64,000 bases of DNA from Isoetes taiwanensis (GCA_021234155.1 JAJEKV010000083.1:2268608-2332607); one strand, 5' to 3'; shown: positions 43,943 to 54,789, numbered from the stretch's first letter. Notes: generated from the letters alone by a model not told the origin. Translations and numbers: made by a program.

Positions 43943-44801
43943 TTCTTGTGTAGTTAGGATTAATCTACGCATGCCACCTATGCTTGGTATGGGTCGCATG
44001 CGTTGTTACCGATGATGAGACCACTACGGTGATCTCTAGGGCGTGGTGTAATGTCAACGTAGGCATGACCGCGTTTCCGCTTGGGCGAGTGGAAGGTAGA
44101 TTAGAAAGTCTACTTCTGTCCCACGGAAGTAGACGACCTCGAGAGAAAGGAGGTCATTAAGGAATGCATTGATAGGGAAAGCACCTTTAGCCCCATATAT
44201 GCTTTGATAGGAGGAATCTATCCTTCCGCCCCCACGAGAAGGATATCCTCCACGCCTGGCAACTAGAGGTGTAGGCACGGCGGCATATAGGCATATATTT
44301 GTCTCCACGGCCATTATGGAAGATTCATCCTCTTCCTGTAGGAGATTAGCCATGCATTCATGTAGATAGGTGGGTTGGTCACTATATAACCAAAATTTAT
44401 TAAATAATTAAAAGCGGTACTAACGTAGTGTCGACACTGAGCCAGATTAGAAGCTCGGGAGGGCAAGGAGGTCGAGCTACGAAGACTTGCAACACAAGTT
44501 TTGTTGGAATGTGTTGCAAGGAATGAAGAGTACCTCGGACAATAATTATAGATATGAAATGTTGAAATTTTGTCTAACTTAAGATAGTGAATAACTTGTT
44601 AATGGTGTTATGAATTGATAAGTATTCCATAGTATAATGACGTAATAATGTTCTAAAAATATTACCTTAGGGTAATCTTGATAAATGTATAAATATTATA
44701 TTGTAGGCATCACGTTGATTGCAGGTTGCAGGTTAGGAAGATTCCAAGGTGGGGAGACCCACGATCTTTGCCGGGACGACATCATTTCAAGGTGGGGAGA
44801 A
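43943..44801 (+). other. Inner element 3' region and polypurine tract
   Basis: Non-coding on the plus strand, with a hairpin GTCTACTTC/GAAGTAGAC near 44108-44134 and a 99-codon antisense open frame (44353-44054) of no known family. AAGGTGGGGAGAA (44789-44801) abuts the 3' LTR and is the plus-strand primer. A near copy, CAAGGTGGGGAGA, lies at about 44744-44756. Confidence 0.7.
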
Positions 44802-46353
44802 TGTGGCGTTCGACACGATTATCACGGTCCGGGGGGTATCTATATCTTTGCCGAATCGCAGCATTACACGCCACTCCCGACCGTGTACGCCAGCGGATAG
44901 CGTGTAAGTAGCCCTAGGGGCAACTTGCTAGGAGTGTTCATATATTATTAATGTGCACATGTGCACATTAATGTGGGCACACCTTTCCATGTTGGCATAT
45001 TTTGCCACCTAGCCATTAAAGGCAAGTGGGGCCTTTCCAATTATCCCACATGCCAAAATGGGTAATTGGAAACCCTAGCCTAAACCCCATGTCTATTTAG
45101 GGTAGGAAAACCCTAGCTTGCTAGTTTTTAGATCCTTAGGGTTTTAGAGCTCGGTTTGGCTGCCCCAAGAGCCAAAACCGCCTCCCGAGCGCCTTAAGCG
45201 AATTGCGCCATCGGTTCCCACAATTCGATCAGCCCGCCGGGATGGTTGAACTTCAGTCGGGGAGGAGCCACTCAAGGATCAGGTATTTGGTCAATTTAAT
45301 AGCTTAAACCGTCTTCTAGTCATAGAATCAGTAGGTTTAGACTATTAAATTGCCCATAGCAGCTATCTAGATCTTAGATCTCGGACACTAACTAAAGAAC
45401 CTAACTCTATGATTAGATCTAGTTCTTTAGTTCTTCTGTGATGTATTTGGATGATGTATCTCTGTAAACTCCTTGTATTGGGAAGGGGGGTAGAGGCCCT
45501 AAAGCTTGTAGTTGATGCTCCTAGAGTAGCCTCTCTAGCACACTGTAGATTCGGCCTGTGTACAAGAACCACACCTGGTTGTGGGTGAAGGGGCCAGACT
45601 GGCTGAGAAGGAGGTTCATGTTCTGACTCTTGAACGATCCCTCTGGTGTGTAAGGCCTACCGGGGATCATTGTGACTAGGCCTAATGGCTTACCACTGAG
45701 TGCGGGTAAGGCATGGGCTCGACACCCGTGAAGTGGTGTACACTTTCCAGTGGGTTCGGTCGAATCACGGGAGGCGGTGGCCCTCTAGTCACCTTGAGTC
45801 GGCATGTAGATCTCGGAGGGGAGTGATCCCTACCGCCCCATCGGGGCTGGGATGATGACCCGAGGGAATAGCCCCTTCGGCTATGCACCCGGGGCTCTGG
45901 TCAGTCCCGACACTTTTCAGCCTACCGCAAAGTGTGCACAGGAGGGGCGGATGGAGTGGACAACCCTATGCCATGTTCTTATGCCAACCAACTCCATTGC
46001 CATGAATTCTGTCTGCAATGAACTCTGGAGACCCAAGCCGTCAGTCACTCCCTGGAGTCTGAGCCTTGGGTAGGATTCCCTATGTGGTGCTGATCATTGT
46101 CTATGCAGATGTTGATATACCACCCCTCTGGGTGGATGGAGGATTCTGTTGGTACTGACATGTATGTTTATGCTTCCGCAGCTAGGTAGGCCCTGAGGGA
46201 GACAGGGTAGAATGACACCTTCACTCTTCCCACTGGGACTCGTTACGGGTGCAGTGATATGTGGAGGGCCCTGTATCGGCATGGAGCTGGTATGGGGGAT
46301 GAACTCCTGTTGGTATACGGTGAGTGCACCGTATGCGAGTAGGGGACGTCACA
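44802..46353 (+). repeat. Inner element 3' LTR
   Basis: Starts TGTGGCGTTCGACACG, ends GGGGACGTCACA. It aligns along its length with 33220-34759. Confidence 0.9.
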
Positions 46354-47798
46354 GGTGCCACGTGGCATCCCACGTGGACCCACACCTATATAAGCCCTAA
46401 CCCTAACCCTAGACCCGTTTTCCTGACCTAGCACCTGAGCTCTCATCCACGTACCCAAAATCCCGTTTCGAGCATCGTTCGTCATAGCCTAGCCTGGAGC
46501 AGCAGCCCCTGGAAGGTGTGTATGATCGTTGAGGGAGCCAGTCTTCGAACCTCGTCAAGGAGCATGGAGGCGCCCGGGGGATGGGAGGAAGCGCTTCGGG
46601 AGGAGGTAGGTTGAGTAGGGTTCATGGTAGTTCACCTGGAAGTTAGCATTCCAGGTGGGTTAGTATTTTGTGTCTAGAGTAGAGCCACCCTAGATCCTTT
46701 GTTGAACATCTTGAACCCTAACCAAGGAACCATAACTGATAGTTAGGTATATATGTTAGGTTAAGATGTTCATATGATATTGATATTGATCATGATGTGA
46801 TGTATGTGATATTGGTTGATCATGTGCTCCTCTTGTATGGGGAAGGGGGGTAGAGACCTAGAGCCATATGTAGTATGCTCCTAGTGTAGATCCCTTAGTT
46901 CCTATTAGTTATGCTTTGTGCATAGGAACCCACTTAGGGCTATGGAAGCTATGATGAGACTCAGCCCCACACAACGGGGCTAGGGGCAAGATGGAGGGTG
47001 GATCCCTGCCGAGTGGGGGCTTCGGGGGATCCCACAGTGGGCTAGGCTTATGGTCGGTCACTTCGTGTGGGCCGAGCATGGGTCCGACACCTCCTGGGGC
47101 AATGGTGTCGCCCCTGCCCCTCAAGAGCTGCAAGTGTCAGCTTGGCTCTTGTTTTGGGGGTTCGGTCGGGGTGCTGAATCGGTGTGTCGCCACGCGATTC
47201 TCTAGCGCCCATGGAGCCTCTAGACCCAGGAAGGGGAGATGCAACCCTTCCTACCTCGTCCGGACCGGGGAGATGCAACCTGGAGTAGTCTCGATGGGTG
47301 ATCCCATGGGATTGCGTGATCCAGGAAGGTTAGAGTCATGCCTGACCTGATCTAGCCCATCTGCAAAGTATGCACAGGAGGGGCGGATGGAGTGGTCAAC
47401 CCTAGCCATTATCTTATGCCAGCCCCGCCATTGTTATGACTCGGTCTGCTCTATCTTGAGACCTATCCAGTCAGTCGACCTCCTTATGTGTCGGAGCCAC
47501 GGGTAGGAGCTCTCCTGTTTTATGGTATGTGATTATGTTCTTTGCACTTGTGGATATGGGATGGACTACCCTTGAGGGGTAGTATTTGTATTATTGATGC
47601 TAGTTCTCCGACATGTTTATCGCCCATTTGTTATAGGAGCCCATAGGGAAGGGCGCCAAGACACCCGTGTCCCCTCCCCGCCCGCTAGGGTCACCTTAGA
47701 GCGGGGGTAGAGCGAAGGGCTTTGTCGGGTGATGAGCGGATGGGGGATTTCGCCGAAAGTATCGGCCGGCGCCCGTATGTTTAGCAGGGAGCGTCACA
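46354..47798 (+). repeat. Outer element 5' LTR, right part
   Basis: Resumes at GGTGCCACGTGGC and ends AGCGTCACA. Contains TATATAAG (46388) immediately followed by CCCTAACCCTAACCCTA. It matches 57892-59312. Confidence 0.9.
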
Positions 47799-47799
47799 A

Positions 47800-47811
47800 T
47801 GGTATCAGAGC
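47800..47811 (+). other. Primer-binding site (initiator tRNA-Met), outer element
   Basis: TGGTATCAGAGC just after the LTR end, the same primer as the inner element. Confidence 0.9.
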
Positions 47812-48278
47812 GATGTTCTTGGTTGACCAGGAACTAGCACTGACCATAACCTTGAAAGTAGTCTAACAAGCTTATAGGGGTGTGAAATAAAAATTTCCAC
47901 CATCGAACCTCGAAAATAAGGGAAAAATTTTTCTCTTAGGTAGTGGGTCCGAAATTAGCTTAAGTGTTAGACGAAGAAATGAATGAGTCGAATTCACCCT
48001 CTAGTAAATTGCTGTGGAAATTATGTATCTGCATCAAAATTTCACATAAAATGGGTCGAAGAATCATGCCAATCGGAGACCCGAGTGAAAAATGGTGCGA
48101 ATCCATAATTAGCACATCAAACCATTAGAAAATTCGAAAAAAATAAGGTATAATACGAATTAAAATAGAAATAATACACACCTTAATAATTAAATAATTA
48201 CTAAATATTGGATAATTAATAAGGGAGGCTAATAAATAGGGGTAATTATGGTGGGAGAATATTCCTAGGGACCCTCCT

Positions 48279-48288
48279 TTTTAAATAT
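48279..48288 (+). promoter_or_regulatory. TATA-like box of outer H3-like cassette
   Basis: TTTAAATATC, 87 bp before the ATG at 48375, followed by ACACCTCATTCTC; same arrangement as the inner cassette. Confidence 0.5.
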
Positions 48289-48374
48289 CTGACACCTCAT
48301 TCTCTCTCCAACCTTTCCCACCACCACCTGTCTCTTGCTCAGCTTTACGTCATCCATTTCTTGAACCGTAAGAT

Positions 48375-49490
48375 ATGGCACGCACTAAACAAACAGCCAG
48401 GAAGTATAACGAGTTTCCCCCCTCTCAATGGGCATAAGTTTTCGCAGCAGAATGCATGTCAAGAAGGTTCCTGAGCACCTTCGACCGAAGCCAGGAGATG
48501 AGGAGTCTCACGCCAGCAGCAGCAGCAGCCACGACTCCTTCCATGATGCTGAGGAGGATGCACCTAGCCCAAGCAGCAGCTCTTCATCGGCAGGCACCCA
48601 GAGAACCGGCGAGTCCCGCCACTTTGGGCCCTCGACGGACACCGAGGTAGAAGAGCGGGTGAAGAAGCAGTGTGGGCGGGCAACAAAGAAGCAGCACCAA
48701 ACTCAAGAGGCGGGCCCTTCAGCACCAAAGAAGAAGGGCAAGGAAAAAGTTGCAGAGTGGCCGGAGGAGAAGGCTGCTAGGAAGAAGAGGGGAGCTGAAG
48801 CGCAGAGCTCGTGGCCGGAAAGAAGGACCAAGAGAAGAAAGCCGGACCTCGCCGGTCTGTCCGTTATTGAAGAGCCTCGTGAAGAGGAGGAGGAGGCATG
48901 CATGAGGGAGAAGACGAGGAGGAGGAGGAGCAGCAGGGCCCCTGACGCGAGACCACCTTACCCTAAGTGGCCGGAGCTACCAAAGGTGGTCAAGAAGGTG
49001 GGAGAAGCGAATTCCGCCCGCCCGGGATCGTGAATTCATGCGCCAAGATGAAGGTGTACAAAAGAGTACCTCCGTCATTTGGGACGAGGTACAACGACCG
49101 GTACGCCAACGAGGTCTGAGGGTCGCGGAGGGCGGCAGGCGGGAAGAAAAATCAGCCGAAGCCACCCCCACCTAGGACCGAAAAACCAAAGGGTTCACCA
49201 CCGGGCGAGCAGGTACGCCCCGGTGTTTAGGGAGATCAAGCACTTCCAGATGTGCACAAATCTCCCTCATAAGGAAGGCCCGCGCGAGCGCCTCCTTCGA
49301 AGATCATGCAGCATTTCGGACCGATTATAGGGTTACCCCTCTAATGACCCGGGCCCTGCAAGAAGCCGCCGAAGCAGAGCTGGTGCAGCTCTTCGAGGAA
49401 GGGAATCTCTGCGCCATCCATGCTAAGAGAGTCACCCTTATGCCAAAGGATATTCACTTAGCACGGAGGATTCGCAGGGAGAGGCCCTAG
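48375..49490 (+). pseudogene. Histone H3-like protein encoded by outer retrotransposon
   Basis: The ATG at 48375 gives MARTKQTARKYNEFPPSQ: residues 1-10 are the canonical H3 tail (initiator Met numbered 1) including the Lys equivalents K4 and K9; S10 is replaced by Tyr. A frameshift at the C-run near 48415 leads into a Ser/Glu/Lys-rich linker (48428-49033) and Pro-rich basic sequence. The histone fold begins [13 protein letters not shown] at about 49225, suffers two frame changes between 49261 and 49310, then reads [54 protein letters not shown] and RRERP to TAG 49488-49490, very close to canonical H3 ([22 protein letters not shown]). KHFQ and TNLL are CENH3-like. About 370 codons if the frame were continuous. 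The linker layout (K-V/I-Y box, GGR, PKPPPP) is shared with the inner copy. Confidence 0.88.
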
Positions 49491-49728
49491 CCCTCAAATT
49501 TTGTAAATTTTGTAGAAAAGTTAAAATTTTCATGTAACTGTGTTTTCTTATTAATATAAAAGTTGTTTTCCTCTGTAATTAGAAAAATGTGGATGCTTGA
49601 AATGTAGGGAAATTAAACCCAATTGGAGTAGAATTCTTTATAGCAAGCTTAGAAATACCCTAGAAATCATGACTACAACGAAATTCTGGCAAAACAAATC
49701 ATCAAAAAAGCAAAAAAACGAGGCAACT

Positions 49729-49791
49729 GGGTGAGACCGCGCCAATGGCCTCTGCGTTCGCGACGCGGGCGCGTTTCGCGCGGATTCACCC
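49729..49791 (+). repeat. Hairpin repeat A downstream of outer H3 ORF
   Basis: GGGTGAGACCGCGCC pairs with GCGCGGATTCACCC, with inner palindrome GCGTTCGCGACGCG. Different sequence but same position and form as the hairpins of the inner element. Confidence 0.75.
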
Positions 49792-49931
49792 GACTGCCCC
49801 AAAAAACATGCTTTTAGATGTCACTTTTGCTCAAAATAAGTTGCTAGTTAGGTTAGAATCGGCCCAATTAGCCATGTTAGCATCTTCAAACTCTCAAATT
49901 TGACCAAAATTGGCTCCAAAATCGGCCAACC

Positions 49932-49994
49932 GGGTGAGACCGCGCCAAACGCGTCTGCGTTCGCGACGCGGAGGCCTTTCGCGCGGATTCACCC
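49932..49994 (+). repeat. Hairpin repeat B downstream of outer H3 ORF
   Basis: Second copy of the same CG-rich hairpin, 203 bp after the first; the inner pair is spaced 200 bp. Confidence 0.75.
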
Positions 49995-50176
49995 GGGTCA
50001 GCCCATTTTTGACCCAAATTAGCCAAATTCAGCCAAACAAACTGCCATTTAGTGTTTTTTGCTTCATTTTGCTTAGAATTGCACTTCATGGTAGCTCATT
50101 TGGGCACTCATAGCCATAGAACCAAGGCCTTTCTATGTAGGTACCTTTTGCACGAATCCCGAGGTCAACCATAGTC

Positions 50177-50184
50177 TATAAAAA
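50177..50184 (+). promoter_or_regulatory. TATA box of outer ORF2 cassette
   Basis: TATAAAAA followed by GGGGCCTCATTT, 111 bp before the ATG at 50295. Confidence 0.65.
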
Positions 50185-50294
50185 GGGGCCTCATTTGCCA
50201 TTTTTCCTTCAACAGAACTGCTCCCAGCCACTTAGGCAATTTTCTGACTCCTCACTGATCTTTGCAAGCCATTTTCTACACCTTTCCTTGCTTA

Positions 50295-51808
50295 ATGGCG
50301 CCCAGCAACTTTGAGAGATGGTACAATGCTGCAAACCATATCCATCAGCTCCCTGCTGACCAAGCCTTCTCTGTGTTTGACCACTTGTTTGATCTTCATG
50401 CAACTCTGTCTAGAACACCATATTACACAGATATCATGTGCCAATACGACCAACAGGTCCTGCCTTGGGAAGTTAGACTACCTCCTAGGGGGGGGAATTG
50501 GGTTTCTCTGGAGACACTCACCCAAGCCTTAGGTCGAGAGATGGGAGGATCCAAAGGCAAGAAGCAGTTATGGGATAGGACTAGGACCATGCCAGATTAC
50601 ATGACCTGCAGACACAATAAGCATAGGTACCTTTCATCTCAGACAGCCCTTGCCCTCTTCATGCACTATAAGTCAATCAACAAAGTAGGGGAACCTTCTG
50701 TTCAGCCCTTAGACTTAGCTCCACTCGATACCCGTAGGGCTCAGGACCAGATCCTCAATATAGATTCCTCCGCATATGAATACCATGGCACGACGTCGGG
50801 GGCACCAGTCTTGCAGATTGAAGAAGACTACGAGCAGTTAGGGGAGCAAAACCCAGAATGGGAGAGCAGGGAGGCAACAAGAATGTAGAGGTACATGTCA
50901 AGGCACGACGACGACATCAGAAGAGCCACCGAGCCACCGGTCGGCATCACAGCTCTGTCGCCGATAGTCATCGACGGAGAGGAGTACATTCTAGCAAATG
51001 ACATCCTCAACTTGTCATACTTCGAATCGACGAGCTTCTAGGCATGATAGCGCATGGGAAAAGCACGGACCTCATCGACTACTCATACCAGGAGATTCCA
51101 AGGGAGCTGGCGGAGAGACACTCTTATGCTGGGGAGACAATGTCTGACATAGCAGCCTACCAGCAGATAAGGGAGATCTATCGACAACAGGAACCCGTCA
51201 TTTCAGAGGAGGAGTTCCAGCAGATACAGAGCACACTGTACAAACCAGGGAGGGGCCCAAGCTCAAGCCGGGCAGTTCGAGCGAGGAGCATGAGGGAAGG
51301 GTCCAGCAGCATCAACTTGGACAATGCAACCAGCATGTGGAGAGACCATGAAGACCTTATGGCAGTAGATGCCTACGGTGGAGCGGCTCAAAGGAAGGGC
51401 ACGGGTTCGCGAGGCACGGGTAAAGGTACGGCACTTCGCTACTACCTTCCATCCCTCAGCCAAGGGCAAATGGTAGTCTTCCACAAGGAGTTCAGTCCAA
51501 GGGGGGAAGAATCAGTGGCACTTCTCATAGCACTCTCGGGCTTCGGGCAGCACTCGAAGATATACGCCCATGCAGATCACGTCATCCTTTTCAAGAGGTC
51601 CGTAGCGCTCCATTGCCTTGACTTCGCTAGGGGCCACCTCAGGGACGCATCACTTTCAGTAGTAGCAGCAACTGCACCAGAACTCCCGGAACCGGAAATG
51701 GCTCGAGCACTCGAGGGAGGATCGACAAGGAACATCCTGCGCAACCTCGGCAAAGGCCTCCGATTTAGGGATGTGAAGAATTTCTTTAAGCTCTCAGGAG
51801 GCCATTGA
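50295..51808 (+). pseudogene. ORF2, orphan retrotransposon protein (outer)
   Basis: The better preserved copy: MAPSNFERWYNAANHIHQL opens a 197-codon stretch to TAG 50886-50888. The same frame then continues with GITALSPIVIDGEEYILAN to about 51041. After a frame change at 51041-51044 it is open to 51808 (ending FRDVKNFFKLSGGH). Features include WVSLETLTQALGREMGGSK, a Ser/Arg-rich middle and RYYLPSLSQGQMVVFHKEF. About 500 codons overall. There is no transmembrane segment, zinc finger or enzyme motif I can name; no resemblance to gag or pol was noticed. Its separate TATA box and conservation in two element families indicate a real accessory gene. Confidence 0.65.
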
Positions 51809-52038
51809 TCAGCTATAAGATTTCCTTTCAAGTTTTAAATTGTATTAAGTAATCTTCCTTTGATATTATCATGTATTTCATAAAATGTACTTCTATATAT
51901 TAATGACTTAGTATGATCTTGACTTGTAAGTGGAATTCTCGCATGATTTCTTTTGTACCTAACAACAAACTAATTGTAAACGGGTATAATTCATGTGTAA
52001 ACTAAATAACAAGCATTGATGATCAATCCTTGCAGCAA

Positions 52039-53300
52039 GGAACATCGGCTCGGGTTCTCAAGGCCAAGGCCGACATCACCAATGGGTACCCAGGAACCTA
52101 TTTGGACGTGATCAAGATGACAACAACGACGATATGACGCCGGAAGCAATCAATGCAAGGCTCGTCCAGATGAGGAACCAGATGCATCAGCTGATCCACT
52201 GGGCCACCCCATTGATGAATGCCCAAGAATATGCACCTGCTCCACCACCACCTCCACCGCTACCTCAGCAAGGCATCGAGGAAGGTCCCTGCTTGGGAAG
52301 GCGGGACAATCGAGGGGAATGTCGAGAGGGGGGGAAGAGGAAAAGGAGAAAGCGAAGGAGTCAACACCACCTAGCTCCGGTTCATCGGACACTTGAGACA
52401 CTCAAGGCGGTTCTAGCTCGGAAAGTGAGTCAGGCACTCCAGGTAAGAGCGGGGGCAAGGAAGGAAGATGATTATCAAAAGAAAGTTGGCGGTGCTATGA
52501 GCAATGTGTGGAAGACTAGGAAGTTGGGTCAGTTCTCGGGGAAGGACGGATCAGGTATGGAGGCCCGCTTTGGCTTGGCGAGATGGAAGAGTTCGGCAAC
52601 TCTTATGGCATGAAGGATAAGGATATAGGGAAAGTTGCTACAGCAAACTTGATAGGGGCAGCTAGAATGCGGTGGAAAGGCTATCACGAAGTCCAACAAG
52701 CTCAAAAGGAAGCGATTGCAGATTCAAGACCTTCAGCAAAGGCTTTCCTTGAGACATTATGTGCCTAGGTCACATACTACTGGCGGGCAGATCCAGCAGT
52801 TCTATAGATTGAACCGGGGTACATTGTCGGTTGCAAAGTATCTGAGAGGAATTTATGCGACTTAGACTCCATGTTCTGGAGGTCGGAAAAGGCAAGCGGT
52901 CGAAACTTATATTGAGGGATTGAACAGCAATATCAAAAGGCTAGTCAGAGCAATCAACCCTAAGTCGATTGGCGGCCGAGGATAAAGCCATAAGTTTGGA
53001 AGAAGCTCCAAGAACGCCCGGTGAGACAATCGGCCTTCAAAGAAGTCAGCGAGGGGCAGTACCAAAAGGCAACGAGTAAGCAATCAGCAACTACGCCATC
53101 AGGAGGCCAGCAGCAAGGAAGAGCTCAGGGTAAGAACTTTGGAGACCGTAAGCCGCAGAATGCATCAGGGGGCAACATGTTAAAGCGTATTCTAGACAGA
53201 CGACGAAAAGAAGAAGAGCGAGAATGTATTGAGAAGAAGCTATGTTTGAGTGCTTCCGGCCAGGCCACGAACACATGATTGCCCATTAGTCATGCAGGTA
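52039..53300 (+). pseudogene. Gag (outer element)
   Basis: Follows a splice-acceptor-like CAATCCTTGCAG (52027-52038). Pieces: 52134-52613 (MTPEAINARLVQMRNQMHQL, Pro-rich), then FGNSYGMKDKDIGKVATAN (from about 52590), and a zinc knuckle near 53240-53282 whose frame is broken by single-base losses (CFRPGH readable). Same order as the inner gag. Confidence 0.8.
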
Positions 53301-53319
53301 GCTTTGGCGAGCTTATGGA

Positions 53320-54789
53320 TTGGGATTCGCCCCCGAAGCCCGGATGAAAGGCGGCGACCAGCATGAGGCCCAGGACTTCATAGATGGTGAGTGCCACATC
53401 TGTGCAAATATTGAGTCGGGTGACATAGAAAATCAGTCAACAGTAATTGCGGCTGATGGAATCATAGATAGCAACCCATATGTAGTCCTCATAGACACAT
53501 GTAGCTCTCACAATTTCGCCTCTCCTAGGCTGGCTGCCCTAATGAAGAACAAGGTATTGAAGTCTAAGCCAAGGCCAGTTGCTATGGCAAATGGTGCCAT
53601 TCGGCACACTAAGGGGAGAAGGATTACATTCGACATAGACCTTAGTGGAAGTAAGTGGCCCATGGGGGCAGAGGTCATGGAGATTGGAAGGTATGACCTT
53701 ATAGTAGGAATGGAGTTCCTAAAGCCAGCGAAAGCCATGATTGACTGCGATCGCAATGAAGTCGCCATGACAGCACCGGACGGCACCAAATTCATAGTGA
53801 GAGGTAAGAAAGCTTCTTCTATGCAGTGTATTTCTTTCAAGCAGCTAAGGAAAAGTATAGAAAGAAATAAGGTGGATTACATTTTGAGATTAGAGGCAAT
53901 TGAGCCCAGTAAACAGGATGGAAACGACCAAAAGGGGAAGCAGTTGCCCAAGCCAGTAGCAAGGCTTATTTCGGAATTCAAGGATGTATTTCCGGATGAA
54001 ATCCGGCAGCTACCACCTTATAGGGGTGTGGAGTGTGAGATCACATTAGCACCAGATACTAAGCCTACCAGCAAGGCACCATACAGGATGAGCACCCCAG
54101 AGTTGACAGAGCTCAAGAAACAGCTTCAGGAATTGCTTGAGCTTGGTTTTATTAGAGCAAGTGTGTCTCCTTTTGGAGCACCCATACTCTTCGTGAAGAA
54201 GAAAGATGGCAGCTTAAGAATGTGCATAGACTATCGCCAGCTCAACAAGCAGACGATAAAGAATAAGTATGCATTGCCAAGGGCAGATGATTTGATGGAC
54301 CAGCTCCAAGGAGCAAAGGTATTCTCTAAAATTGACTTAAGGTCAGGATACCACCAAATAAGGATAAAGGAAGAAGATATCCATAAGACCGCCTTTAGAA
54401 CGCGGTATGGTCATTTTGAGTTTACGGTAATGCCCTTTGGATTGTCGAATGCTCCAGCAACTTTATCGCGCCTAATGAGCGGCGTCTTCAGGGATTTTCT
54501 AGATGAGTTTGTCATTGTCTTCTTCGACGACATTCTAGTCTACAGCAAGTCCATTGAAGATCATAGTCAGCATTTGAGAAGGGTGTTAGAAAAGTTGAGG
54601 CGGCATCGTTTGTATGGAAAGCTCTCCAAATGCCACTTTGCTACGGAAAGAGTGGAGTACTTGGGCCATGTCATATCGGCGGAAGGGATCTCCACCGACC
54701 CCGCAAAGATCGAAGCAGTAGTAGATTGGCCAGCTCCAAAGAATGTGGCGGAAGTAAGAAGCTTTCTAGGTGCAGCGAGGTTATTCTGA
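53320..54789 (+). CDS. Aspartic protease and reverse transcriptase (outer element)
   Basis: A 489-codon open frame. Protease: [12 protein letters not shown] (catalytic D-T-C-S; Cys in place of the usual Gly), then ITFDIDLSG and DLIVGMEFL. Reverse transcriptase: [49 protein letters not shown], catalytic [10 protein letters not shown] (about 54515-54545), [10 protein letters not shown], ending at TGA 54787 inside the thumb ([10 protein letters not shown]). Gag and RNase H flank it in other frames. Confidence 0.9.
   Translation: MGFAPEARMKGGDQHEAQDFIDGECHICANIESGDIENQSTVIAADGIIDSNPYVVLIDTCSSHNFASPRLAALMKNKVLKSKPRPVAMANGAIRHTKGRRITFDIDLSGSKWPMGAEVMEIGRYDLIVGMEFLKPAKAMIDCDRNEVAMTAPDGTKFIVRGKKASSMQCISFKQLRKSIERNKVDYILRLEAIEPSKQDGNDQKGKQLPKPVARLISEFKDVFPDEIRQLPPYRGVECEITLAPDTKPTSKAPYRMSTPELTELKKQLQELLELGFIRASVSPFGAPILFVKKKDGSLRMCIDYRQLNKQTIKNKYALPRADDLMDQLQGAKVFSKIDLRSGYHQIRIKEEDIHKTAFRTRYGHFEFTVMPFGLSNAPATLSRLMSGVFRDFLDEFVIVFFDDILVYSKSIEDHSQHLRRVLEKLRRHRLYGKLSKCHFATERVEYLGHVISAEGISTDPAKIEAVVDWPAPKNVAEVRSFLGAARLF

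Larger units (their letters stand above)
33220..46353 (+). mobile_element. Inner Ty3/gypsy chromovirus encoding an H3-like histone
   Basis: LTRs 33220-34759 and 44802-46353 (about 1.55 kb, TGTGG...GTCACA), PBS at 34761, PPT AAGGTGGGGAGAA at 44789-44801. It is inserted in the outer 5' LTR; the intact outer 3' LTR reads TTAGTGGTGCCACG where this LTR reads TTAGTGGTCTT, element, GGTGCCACG, so the expected 5-bp TSD is GGTGC with an imperfect left copy. It has the same gene order as the outer element but distinct LTRs, so the two are different families. Confidence 0.92.

Noticed and set aside
44054..44353. Antisense 99-codon frame in the inner 3' region as an accessory gene
   Set aside because: No counterpart in the outer element and no promoter; retained only as a note.
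48671..48905. Arg/Lys-rich overlapping frame within the outer linker
   Set aside because: Alternative frame of the GA-rich H3 linker; no conservation with the inner element.
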